A DNA stretch of 64,000 nt from Actinocorallia populi. GTDB lineage: Bacteria > Actinomycetota > Actinomycetes > Streptosporangiales > Streptosporangiaceae. Each line of letters opens with the position of its first letter. Positions within the stretch are counted from its first letter, which is position 1. Shown one piece after another: positions 1 through 7,510 of the stretch. Below the pieces are notes generated by a model, which saw nothing but the letters and a program-made list of their open reading frames with translations, had not been told where the DNA came from and did not search any database. Both the position numbers and the translations under genes were made by a program. The stretch covers positions 496,001 through 560,000 of the forward strand of contig NZ_PVZV01000006.1 of the NCBI RefSeq assembly GCF_002995495.1, read 5' to 3'.

Positions 1-2
1 AC

Positions 3-1061
3 GGCGCGCGCAGCCGGACCCGCGACCTGACCGGCATCGCCTTCCCCGGCACCACCTACCCCGAGGTCAACCGGCTGGCCCAGGTCACCCTGCCCGATAC
101 GGTGCGCGTGCTCGGCGACGGCGGCCTCGACGTCCCCGGCTTCGGCGTGCTCCGCGCGGGCTTCACCCGGACCGGGCACGGCCTGTTCGGACTCGCCGCC
201 TCACCGGCCTCCGAGGCCGTCTCCCTCTACACCGTCGAGGACGAGGCCACCGAGTACGACGACGACACACCGATGACCGTCACCGAACTCCAGGACAGCC
301 TGCGCCGCGTGCTCGGCGTGGACCTGCCCGTGGAAAAGACGCTCCGGCTGTCGCGGTTCACCTTCAAGGCGCGGCAGGCCGAGCGGTACCGCCACCGGCG
401 GGTCCTGCTGGCCGGCGACGCGGCGCACCTGTTCCCCGCCACCGGCGTGGCGATCAGCGCCGGCATGCTGGACGCGGTCAACCTCGCCTGGAAGCTCGCC
501 GCCGAAGTCCACGGCCGGGCACCGGACGGCCTGCTGGACACCTACCACGGCGAACGCCACCTCGCCGGCGCCCGCACCATGCTGCACACCCGCGCCCAGG
601 TGGCCCTGCGCCGCGGGCACGACCCGGCCGCCGAAGCACTCCGGGAGGTCTTCTCCGAACTGCTCGCCGACGAACAGCCCCTGCGCCGCATGGGAGCCCT
701 CCTCGCCGGCGGCGACATCCGCTACCCGGTGCCGGACGCCGACCCGCACCCGCTGGCCGGGACCTTCGCCCCCGACCTCACCCTGCACACCGACCAGGGC
801 GTGACCGGCGTCGCGGAACTCATGCGCCCCGCACGGCCCGTCCTTTTGGTCCTGGCCGACCGCGCGGACCTGTGCGAGGCCGCCCGGGACTGGCGGCAGC
901 GCGTCGACGTCCGCACCGCCGAAACCGGCGACCGGCCGGCCGACGCCCTCCTGATCCGCCCCGACGCCCACATCGCCTGGGCCGCGGCCGTCGACGAACC
1001 CGCCGCCACCGCCGCACCCGCACTACGCCAAGCCCTCACCACCTGGTTCGGCACCCCCTGA
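3..1061 (+). CDS. FAD-dependent aromatic monooxygenase, 5'-truncated by window edge
   Basis: The reading frame is open from the first bases of the window, so the start and the N-terminal FAD Rossmann motif lie outside; 352 residues remain. What is visible is the C-terminal part of a PheA/TfdB-type flavoprotein hydroxylase: the second FAD-binding motif GDAAHLFPATG (near visible residue 140) followed by AGMLDAVNLAWKLA, then a long helical region and a thioredoxin-like C-terminal domain (from about DLTLHTDQG). Such enzymes hydroxylate phenols or polyketide rings with NAD(P)H and O2; rifampicin monooxygenases belong to the same group. The substrate cannot be read from the fragment. It ends with TGA and is followed by repeat-rich non-coding DNA. 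Confidence 0.85.
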   Translation, partial: GARSRTRDLTGIAFPGTTYPEVNRLAQVTLPDTVRVLGDGGLDVPGFGVLRAGFTRTGHGLFGLAASPASEAVSLYTVEDEATEYDDDTPMTVTELQDSLRRVLGVDLPVEKTLRLSRFTFKARQAERYRHRRVLLAGDAAHLFPATGVAISAGMLDAVNLAWKLAAEVHGRAPDGLLDTYHGERHLAGARTMLHTRAQVALRRGHDPAAEALREVFSELLADEQPLRRMGALLAGGDIRYPVPDADPHPLAGTFAPDLTLHTDQGVTGVAELMRPARPVLLVLADRADLCEAARDWRQRVDVRTAETGDRPADALLIRPDAHIAWAAAVDEPAATAAPALRQALTTWFGTP

Positions 1062-1208
1062 GAACGGCGGTACCCGACGCTGCGGCGATGCCCCGGCGAC
1101 ACGGACAGCCCCGCACCCTCACCCGGAGTCCGCAGCGCCCTGCAGAGGCGACCCCCGTCCCGAGGACGATCGCGCGGGACCCTCCGCGCCGGACGGGCCA
1201 TCCGCAGG

Positions 1209-1500
1209 GGCGAAAAACCGCGGCCCGAGGGAGCTGAGGTTCGCCGGCCGGGAGTTCGGAGCAGCGGCCGAGCCCCGACCTAGAGCGTGAAACCGCAGCC
1301 TGTCCGTTGTTCGAGGGCGTCAAGTTCGCCGTGGTCGGGAGTTCGGAGCAGCAGCCGGGCCGCCGACCGGTGGGGACGTGAAACCGCGACCGGCTGTCGG
1401 TCGGGAGTCTGGAGCGGGGCCGGGCTCCGGCCGGGGGAGTGAGGTTCGCCGGCGGGGGCGCGAAATCGCGGTCGGGCCGCCGGTCCGGGGCCGGAGCAGG
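1209..1500. repeat. degenerate tandem repeat, about four units of 80-90 bp
   Basis: Between the monooxygenase stop and the XRE gene, a motif resembling GTGAAACCGCGACC recurs near 1209, 1287, 1378 and 1460, and a second element, GGGAGTTCGGAGCAG or a variant, recurs near 1250, 1337, 1403 and 1486; GGTTCGCCG or AGTTCGCCG also recurs near 1239, 1323 and 1443. The order of elements is kept, so this is an imperfect tandem array, not chance GC bias. No convincing gene lies in 1062-1513. Function is unknown. Confidence 0.6.
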
Positions 1501-1513
1501 GGGCGGTCGTCGG

Positions 1514-2083
1514 TCAGGGGTGCTCCATGGCCAGGACGGCGGTGGTGGCGGGGGTGAGGGCGGCGAAGGTGTGGGGGGTGTCGCCGGGGTAGGTGAGGTA
1601 GTCGCCCGGGTGGAGCTCCACGGGGGAGTCCAGGGGGCCGGCCAGGGCGCGGCCGGTGCTGAGGATGACGTGTTCGACGGTGCCGGGCTGATGGGGTCGG
1701 GAGTCCCGGGGGGAGCCCGGTTCGGCGGTGATGCGGTAGAGGTCGCGGCGGGTGGCGGGCGGGCAGGAGGACAGCAGGGTGGCGGTGTAGTCCGCCTCCT
1801 GGGAGCGGGTGACGGGGCCCTCGCCGGCGCGGATGAGGTGGGTGCGGGGTCGGGCCGGCTCGACCAGGCGGCTGAAGGGAACCCCCAGCGCCATGCCCAG
1901 CGCCCAGATCGTCTCCACGCTGGGGTTGCCGGTGCCCGACTCCAGCTGGGAGAGGGTGGACTTGGCCAGCCCGGCGCGGCGGGCGAGCTCGGTGAGGGTG
2001 AGGCCGGCGCGTTCACGCTCGCGGCGGATGGCCGCGGCGATCGTCTTGATGATCCCGGCGGGGGAGGAGCCGGTGTCCGGCAT
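1514..2083 (-). CDS. XRE-family regulator with C-terminal cupin domain
   Basis: The 189-residue product has an N-terminal helix-turn-helix (about residues 10-65, with LTELARRAGLAKSTLSQLE and NPSVETIWALGMALGV) and a C-terminal cupin (about 75-185, ending with a PGDYLTYPGDTPH motif). This is the usual layout of XRE-cupin repressors of amino-acid, polyamine or sulfur genes, where the cupin senses a small ligand. The ATG at 2083 puts the helix-turn-helix at the normal distance; an in-frame GTG seven codons upstream is an alternative. It is divergent from azlC, and two GTTCG-N6-CGAAC dyads lie between the two starts, so it most likely controls azlCD and itself. Confidence 0.9.
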   Translation of the reverse strand: MPDTGSSPAGIIKTIAAAIRRERERAGLTLTELARRAGLAKSTLSQLESGTGNPSVETIWALGMALGVPFSRLVEPARPRTHLIRAGEGPVTRSQEADYTATLLSSCPPATRRDLYRITAEPGSPRDSRPHQPGTVEHVILSTGRALAGPLDSPVELHPGDYLTYPGDTPHTFAALTPATTAVLAMEHP

Positions 2084-2130
2084 GCCGTGCGTCACGGTGT
2101 CCACTCCATGTTCGCTGAAGGAGTCCAGGC

Positions 2131-2146
2131 GTTCGACTTGACGAAC
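2131..2146. promoter_or_regulatory. operator 1, GTTCG-N6-CGAAC
   Basis: A dyad GTTCG (2131-2135), six bases, CGAAC (2142-2146); the arms extend to GCGTTCG/CGAACGC. It lies in the divergent XRE/azlC intergenic region. A lone GTTCG half-site also occurs at 2110-2114. Confidence 0.65.
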
Positions 2147-2167
2147 GCGGCCATGGTGTTCATTGTA

Positions 2168-2854
2168 ATGGCCATGAGTTCGTTCTGGCGAACGCCCGGT
2201 CGGGCGACACTCCGCGACATCGCGCTGGTCTGCGTCGCCGACGCGCTGGTCGGCGCGTCCTTCGGCGCCCTCGCCGTCTCCGGCGGCCTGCCCCTGTGGG
2301 TGCCGGTCGCCATGTCCCTGCTGGTGTTCGCCGGAGGCGCCCAGTTCGCCGCCATCGGCGTCGCCCTGGCCGGAGGCGCGCCCCTGGCCGCCGTCGCCAC
2401 CGGCCTGGTCCTCAACGCCCGCCACCTGCCCTTCGGCCTGGCCGTCGCCGACGTGCTGTCCGGCCCCCGCTGGGCCCGCCTGCTGGGCTCCCACCTCATG
2501 ACCGACGAGACCGTCGCCTTCACCCTGCGCCACGACGACCCGGTCCGCCGCCGCGCCACCTACTGGCTGTGCGGCCTGGCCCTGTTCGTGGTGTGGAACC
2601 TCTCCGTCCTCCTGGGCGCCCTGGCCGCCCACGCCGTCGGCGACGTCAACGCCTTGGGCCTCGACGCGGCCTTCCCCGCCGTCCTGCTCGCCCTCGTCCT
2701 GCCCGCCCTGGCCGACCGCCCCACCCGACACGCCGCCCTGCTCGGCGCCCTGATCGCCGTGGCCGCCACGCCCCTGCTGCCCCCGGGCCTGCCCGTCCTG
2801 CTCTCCCTCCTGGCCCTCGTCCCCTTCCTGCCCCGCCTTCGAGCCCCCTCCTGA
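2168..2854 (+). CDS. azlC: branched-chain amino acid exporter large subunit AzlC
   Basis: The 228-residue, highly hydrophobic protein has about six membrane segments and the AzlC-family features ADALVGASFGALAV near the N terminus and LNARHLPFGLAVAD in the middle. With AzlD (BrnFE type) it forms a two-subunit exporter of branched-chain amino acids or analogues. The start is ATG 2168 or ATG 2174, both in frame; later starts would lose the first helix. The second operator (2178-2193) overlaps the first codons, which suggests repression by roadblock at the start of the gene. azlD follows after 26 bases. Confidence 0.9.
   Translation: MAMSSFWRTPGRATLRDIALVCVADALVGASFGALAVSGGLPLWVPVAMSLLVFAGGAQFAAIGVALAGGAPLAAVATGLVLNARHLPFGLAVADVLSGPRWARLLGSHLMTDETVAFTLRHDDPVRRRATYWLCGLALFVVWNLSVLLGALAAHAVGDVNALGLDAAFPAVLLALVLPALADRPTRHAALLGALIAVAATPLLPPGLPVLLSLLALVPFLPRLRAPS
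2178..2193. promoter_or_regulatory. operator 2, GTTCG-N6-CGAAC inside azlC start
   Basis: GTTCG (2178-2182), six bases, CGAAC (2189-2193). It has the same half-sites and spacing as operator 1, 47 bp downstream, and overlaps azlC codons 2-8. Confidence 0.6.
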
Positions 2855-2880
2855 TCCCCGGCACGACATCGGAGACCACC

Positions 2881-3201
2881 ATGACCGCGACCCTGCCGAT
2901 GGCGGCGATCCTGCTGCTGGCCGCCGGAACCTACGCCTTCCGCCTGGCGGGCCCCCTCCTGCACGAACGCCTCGGCGCCGCCGACCGGCTGGCGGCGCCC
3001 CTGGCCATGGCCACCACCGTCCTCCTCCTGGCGCTCGCGGCCACCTCCGCCCTCACCGAAGACCAGGGGTTCGCCGGCTGGTCCCGCACGGCCGGAGTCC
3101 TCACCGCGGCCCTGCTGGCCCTGCGCCGCGCGCCCTTCCCCGTCATCGTCCTCGCCGCGGCCGCGACCACCGCGCTCCTCCGCCTGTGCGGCATCCCCTG
3201 A
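2881..3201 (+). CDS. azlD: branched-chain amino acid exporter small subunit AzlD
   Basis: A 106-residue hydrophobic protein with about three to four membrane helices and the family signature TYAFRLAGPLL near residue 17. It is the partner of AzlC and its gene follows azlC in the standard order, so the two should be co-transcribed. The ATG directly follows the azlC stop region after 26 bases. No terminator-like hairpin was seen downstream. Confidence 0.9.
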   Translation: MTATLPMAAILLLAAGTYAFRLAGPLLHERLGAADRLAAPLAMATTVLLLALAATSALTEDQGFAGWSRTAGVLTAALLALRRAPFPVIVLAAAATTALLRLCGIP

Positions 3202-4278
3202 CCAGATCACCCGAAAAAGCGCACCGATGCGGTTGACAGGCCATCCGGACATCGGCAAGATCTTCAACAGCGTCGCAGTGCACCCGGCAAAGAGATCGCC
3301 GAGGGCGCGGAGGCGCCGGAACAATGGGACGATCTTAGTGAGATCCCACGGACACCCGACGGCGTCCGACGACCAGTCGAAGAGAACAGGCACCCGGCAC
3401 CGCGACCAGCGGACCCTGCCTCGAGAAGACGCCGACACCCCGCCCGCAGAGGGCAGACGACCCCGCAGAGCCCGGCCTCACCGCCGAGCCCTCGGCCCGG
3501 CGGTGGAGAAGACGCACCGCGCCCACCGGCCGACCGGGAGAACCGCACGCAGGTCCAAGGCCTCCACCGGTGTGGAGGCAGCGGTGAGCTCTGCCGAAAC
3601 CCGGCACCGGCCGGACGGCCCCGCCCCACTGCCGCCCGCGGGAACCGCTCCGCCGCCACTACCGGACGGCCCGCCCGGCCTCTCCCCGACGGCCCCGACC
3701 AGCCGCTACCGGACGGCCCCACCCGGCTTGGCGGACGGTCCTGCCCGGCCGGTGGAGGAGCACTCCGACCGCGGCAACGGGCGCGGCAACGGGCGCGACG
3801 CCGGGATGGACCCGGCCGGTGCGCTGAACGCGCCGCGACACGAGACGCCCATCCGGGTCCCCGCCCGCCGCCGGCGCGAAAGCACCTGCCGACTCCTGGC
3901 CCGCCACACTCGCCTGCCCTGACCGCGGCCACGCGGCCGACGGCAGCGCGGCGGGACCAACGCCCTCCTGCCGGGCTCGCACGCGCCTCGGCACCCAGCG
4001 GCGCACACCACGCGGCACCCGAGAGCGCTCGCCGCTCAGCGCCATGGCCGGCAGCCCCGGTCGGAGTCTCTGGTCGGCGTTCCCGGTCGGTACCGAACGC
4101 ATCATCGGTACCGGGCGCGTCAACCGCATCAACGACAGCAATTGCACCAACCACGGCAAACACAGCAATCGAATCAAACTCACTAATCGCGCCAACGACG
4201 CCAACCGTGTCAGCGACGGCAACGGCACGCCCGTCGATCATTGGCGGCGCTCATCAACGACATCGCGAGGAGCACACA
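3202..4278. other. 1.1-kb non-coding region with degenerate repeats
   Basis: No open frame here has recognisable domain content; the long frames on both strands are compositionally biased and overlap each other. Two repetitive tracts are present. At about 3604-3760 a unit like CCGGACGGCCCCGCCC recurs about five times. At about 4110-4235 there is a less GC-rich tract built of AACCG/ATCAACGACAGCAA-like units. The last 30 bases carry the vgb ribosome-binding site. Confidence 0.5.
4110..4235. repeat. low-complexity CAAC-rich repeat upstream of vgb
   Basis: Short units such as TCAACCGCATCAACGACAG, CACCAACCACGGCAAACA, CTAATCGCGCCAACGACG and CCAACCGTGTCAGCGACG follow one another with a period near 12 or multiples. 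The tract is clearly less GC-rich than its surroundings. It sits immediately upstream of the streptogramin lyase gene. Confidence 0.5.
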
Positions 4279-5187
4279 TTGACCCGGGTTCTCATCGAGG
4301 AATACGCGGTGGCCGGCCGCGACGACGGGCCGTACGCCATCACGGCGGGACCCGACGGGGCGCTGTGGTTCACCCTGGTCCACAGTGGCGGGATCGGCAG
4401 GCTGGTGCCGGGCGGGGAACCCACGCGCCACCGGCTCGACCCGGACTGCGGGCCGACGATCATCGTTCCCGGACCGGACGGCGCGCTGTGGTTCACCCAG
4501 TACCGGGCGCACCGCATCGGACGGATCTCCCTCGACGGCGCCGTCGAGGAGTTCACACCGCCCACCCCCGGCTGCGGCCCGTTCGGCATCGCCGCAGGCC
4601 CCGACGGCGCGCTGTGGTTCACCGAGACCGCCGCCGACCGCATCGGCCGCATCACCCCCGACGGGCGGATCACCGAGTTCCCGCTCCCGGTCGGCGGCGC
4701 GTTCCCCTCCGCGATCACCGCCGGAGCCGACGGCGGGATGTGGTTCACCCTGAACCAGGCCAACATGATCGGCAGGATCGGCACCGACGGCGCGGTCGCC
4801 CTCCACCCCCTGCCGACCGAGGCCGCCGCACCCGTGGGGATCACCGCAGGCCACGACGGCGCCCTGTGGTTCGTCGAGATCGCCGCCGGCCAGATCGGCC
4901 GCATCACCCCCGACGGGCGGATCACCGAGTTCCCGCTCCCCGACCGCGCCGCCCGGCCGCACGCCATCACCACCGACGGGAACGGCGCCGCCTGGTTCAC
5001 CGAATGGGGCGCCAACCGCGTCGGCCGCATCACCGCCGACGGCGCCATCGAGGTCCACGACCTGCCCACCCCCGCCTGCGAGCCGCACGGCATCGCCCTC
5101 GGCCCGGACGGCGCGTTGTGGACGGCGCTGGAGACCGGCGCGCTCGCCCGCATCGCCCCCGTCCGCACGACTCCCGACAACGCCTGA
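4279..5187 (+). CDS. vgb: virginiamycin B (streptogramin B) lyase Vgb
   Basis: The product linearises type B streptogramins by an elimination reaction at the ester bond, without hydrolysis. It is a seven-bladed propeller: about seven repeats of the form DGALWFTE-x-GRITPDGRITEF are visible. From the TTG start at 4279 the catalytic histidines fall at residues 228 (ARPHAIT) and 270 (CEPHGIA), the same numbers known for staphylococcal Vgb, with the conserved glutamate at 285 (284 in Vgb). The TTG has a GAGGAG site six bases upstream. The length (302 residues) fits the family. A VOC gene follows after 13 bases, probably co-transcribed. It may give intrinsic resistance, or act on an unknown cyclic depsipeptide. 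Confidence 0.92.
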   Translation: MTRVLIEEYAVAGRDDGPYAITAGPDGALWFTLVHSGGIGRLVPGGEPTRHRLDPDCGPTIIVPGPDGALWFTQYRAHRIGRISLDGAVEEFTPPTPGCGPFGIAAGPDGALWFTETAADRIGRITPDGRITEFPLPVGGAFPSAITAGADGGMWFTLNQANMIGRIGTDGAVALHPLPTEAAAPVGITAGHDGALWFVEIAAGQIGRITPDGRITEFPLPDRAARPHAITTDGNGAAWFTEWGANRVGRITADGAIEVHDLPTPACEPHGIALGPDGALWTALETGALARIAPVRTTPDNA

Positions 5188-5200
5188 ACAGGAGACCCGT

Positions 5201-5578
5201 ATGACCGTCACCTTCAACCACACCATCATCGTCTCCAAGGACCGCAACGAGTCCGCGCTCTTCTTCCGCGAGCTGTTCGACCTGCCCGAAACGCTCTCCT
5301 GGGGGCCGTTCACCAACGTCCGCCTCGACGAAGGAGTGCTGCTGCAGTTCGCCGAACCCCCCGTCGAGGAGATCCAGATGCAGCATTACGCGTTCCTCCT
5401 CGACGACGACCTGTTCGACCGTGCCTACGCCCGCCTGAAAGACCGCGGCATCGAGCACTGGGCCGACCCCCAGATGAAGCTCTCCGGCCAGACCAACACC
5501 GAGCACGGAGGCCGCGGCGTCTACTTCAAGGACCCGTCCGGACACGCCATCGAACTGATCACCCGCCCCTATTTCTGA
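5201..5578 (+). CDS. VOC (glyoxalase/bleomycin-resistance fold) protein
   Basis: A single-domain 125-residue VOC protein: betaalphabetabetabeta modules with FFRELFDLPE near the N terminus and GVYFKDPSGHAIELITRP at the C terminus, where H and E are usual metal ligands. It has a good GGAGA site before ATG 5201 and directly follows vgb, which suggests a role in the same response, for example in drug inactivation or binding. The VOC fold alone does not reveal the substrate. Confidence 0.8.
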   Translation: MTVTFNHTIIVSKDRNESALFFRELFDLPETLSWGPFTNVRLDEGVLLQFAEPPVEEIQMQHYAFLLDDDLFDRAYARLKDRGIEHWADPQMKLSGQTNTEHGGRGVYFKDPSGHAIELITRPYF

Positions 5579-6800
5579 ACCGTTCCTCAACAGCGTCCAG
5601 GAAGGGCATTTGCTCCCGACTCCGGATCTGCGCGCATCCCGATCGGATGCGCTGGGCTCCCTTGTTCGCTGTGTCCCCGTCCGGCGACGTGCATCGTGTG
5701 CACGCCCCGTGACGGGTGGGAGGGTTCTCTCACGCCCTCGTACGGGGCCTGGTCCGGCCTGGGCGGTCCGATGCCCCGCAGTATCGCTCTGGTGCTGCGG
5801 GGCCGTGCCGTCCGTCACCGGATCGGATGCCCGAGGGCGCGTCGCCCGATCGCGATACCAGAGGCACCCAAAGACGGAGGCCCCGGCCGACGGAAACACG
5901 GCGACCGTACGGGACACACTGGTCAAAGCACGAGCAAGCAGTCCTGCGGCGCTGCCGCGACCCCAACGACCGCGGCAAACCTTAAAACCTCAAACGGCGT
6001 GCGGTACGGCCGCGACCTCAACAGGGCGCGTGATCTCCAGGGCCTCGCCCTCGCGGCGAACCCCAAGGCCTTCAATGACGCACGGCGAACTCCAAGACCC
6101 CAGCGGACCTCAGTGTCTCAGCGGCGCACGTTGAGCCTCAGAGCTTCAACGGTGCGCCCGTTCCCCGCCGGCCTGCGCACCCGTATCCCGGACGGGGGCC
6201 GCATCTCCCGTTCGGCCATCGCCAGTGCCTGCTCGTCTCTCATGCCCCGACAACGATCAAGGTAGATCGAAGTTCCACGGCGGCGCCGGAGCAGGCCGCA
6301 GGCCGGTGGCGCTGCACGCCGGTCGGTCCCCGGCGGCGTGTGCGGCCGGGTGCGCCGGCCCTGCCGCTGCCGAAGCCGCACGGCGAGGACCGGCGAACGC
6401 CTGCCGCCCGCGCCTGCTTCGCCTTCGCACAGCCGGTGCGGGAGCTGGTGCGTGGGGCATGGACTGAAGACCCAACTACCGGAGCGGTCGTCTTCGGGCA
6501 GGCCGATCCCGGCGGCCATGTCGGTCATACGGTTGTTGTTCGCGCTCGCGGCCCTGGCCGAGACAGGAGGCGGCCGGATGACTCCTTCTGCTTCGCCTTC
6601 ACGCAGCTGATGCGGGCGATGCGGGAGCTGGTGCGTGGGGCACCGGATGGCTCCTTCCATGTGTTCTGCCCGGGTGCCCCTCTTCGAGGCGGCGCCGGAC
6701 GGCTCCTGTGCGTGCGTTCTGCTCGGCGCCCGGCGGGCGGATCTCTTTTCGCCGAGCGTGCAGAAGGCGTCCCGGTGGTGCGTCTGCGCAGGTCGGCGGG
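5579..6800. other. 1.2-kb non-coding region with direct repeats
   Basis: No frame in this stretch has domain-like content. Near 5985-6155, short elements of the form CCTCAA or CTTCAACGG-TGCG recur about four times. Between 6412 and 6646, two imperfect copies of a roughly 50-bp block share an exact 23-bp core (6437-6459 and 6620-6642). After the second copy, related GCCGGA-GGCTCCT elements occur near 6573, 6641 and 6698. It may be decayed DNA; no mobile-element gene is visible. Confidence 0.45.
6437..6642. repeat. pair of 23-bp exact direct repeats in larger imperfect repeats
   Basis: The 23-bp core beginning TGCGGGAGCTGG occurs at 6437-6459 and 6620-6642, 183 bp apart. Both copies are preceded by CTTCGCCTTC and a diverged linker, giving an imperfect repeat of about 50 bp. 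Confidence 0.65.
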
Positions 6801-7445
6801 TCAGGACAGGGCGGTGACGGCCTGGCGGAGGGCGGCCTGTTCGGAGTCGGGCAGCGTGCGGGTGGCGTGGAGGGTGTGCAGGGCGGTGGAGAGGCGCAGG
6901 CGGTCGTCGGGGGTGCCCAGGTCGCCCAGGAGCGAGGGCAGCAGGAGAGACAGGGATTTCAGGTCGCGGCGGTCGCACAGGGCGGCGGCCAGGGAGTCCA
7001 GGAGGGCGGCTGCGGGGTTCGGCGGCAGGGCGCCGCAGGCGCGCAGGCCCTCGGCGGCGGCCAGGCGGAGCCCGTCGGCGTACGGGCCAGGCGGGACGTC
7101 CGCCAGGCGTTCGGCGGCCAGGGTGAAGTGTTCGCGGGTCTGCTCGGGGGAGTCCAGGTCGCGGTGGGCGTGGGCGATGTTCAGGTGCAGGGAGGCGTAG
7201 AAGCCCTTGACGCGGTCGTCGGCCACGCGGTCGGCGCGCTTCAGGCACTCCTGGTTCCAGTGCAGGGTGTCGTGCGCGGTGGGCTGGTGGCGGGCGAGGT
7301 AATGGGCGGCGATGCAGGCCTCGTAGTCGTCGGCCGCGGTCTCCCACGCCTGCCGGAAGAGGTCGCGGGCGTCGTCGTCGCGGCCTTCGGCCTCGGCCTG
7401 CATGCCCTGGGAGCACAGCACGACCACGGGGTTGTCGGGATTCAT
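6801..7445 (-). CDS. TPR-like cytoplasmic protein of unknown function
   Basis: A 214-residue, all-helical protein, with alternating helices of TPR type (for example AEGRDDDARDLFRQAWETA near residue 20, then LNIAHAHRDLDSPEQTREHF near 110). It has no signal peptide or membrane segment. Close homologues are common in streptomycetes and relatives and are usually only annotated as TPR or hypothetical proteins. The start ATG has an AAGGAAG site seven bases upstream. It lies 65 bp downstream of the MerR-clamp gene on the same strand, so read-through is possible; a small GCGGAC/GTCCGC hairpin (7478-7499) lies in the gap. Confidence 0.75.
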   Translation of the reverse strand: MNPDNPVVVLCSQGMQAEAEGRDDDARDLFRQAWETAADDYEACIAAHYLARHQPTAHDTLHWNQECLKRADRVADDRVKGFYASLHLNIAHAHRDLDSPEQTREHFTLAAERLADVPPGPYADGLRLAAAEGLRACGALPPNPAAALLDSLAAALCDRRDLKSLSLLLPSLLGDLGTPDDRLRLSTALHTLHATRTLPDSEQAALRQAVTALS

Positions 7446-7510
7446 GGGTCTTCCTTTTCGATGTCGTCGGTGGACCGGCGGACGCGTGAGCGGGTCCGCA
7501 AAGGGGGGTC

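Noticed and set aside
3264-4241. Open frames on both strands in the gene-free region before vgb
   Set aside because: Their translations are repetitive (V/A/G or R/P) and overlap each other; no domain, poor start sites, and they follow the DNA repeats.
4044-5204. A long arginine/histidine-rich frame overlapping vgb
   Set aside because: It is the +1 shadow of the vgb propeller repeats; the vgb frame holds the conserved catalytic residues.
5610-6265. Several overlapping plus-strand frames after the VOC gene
   Set aside because: Three overlapping frames of similar length, no conserved motif, no ribosome-binding site, and no codon pattern typical of the neighbours.
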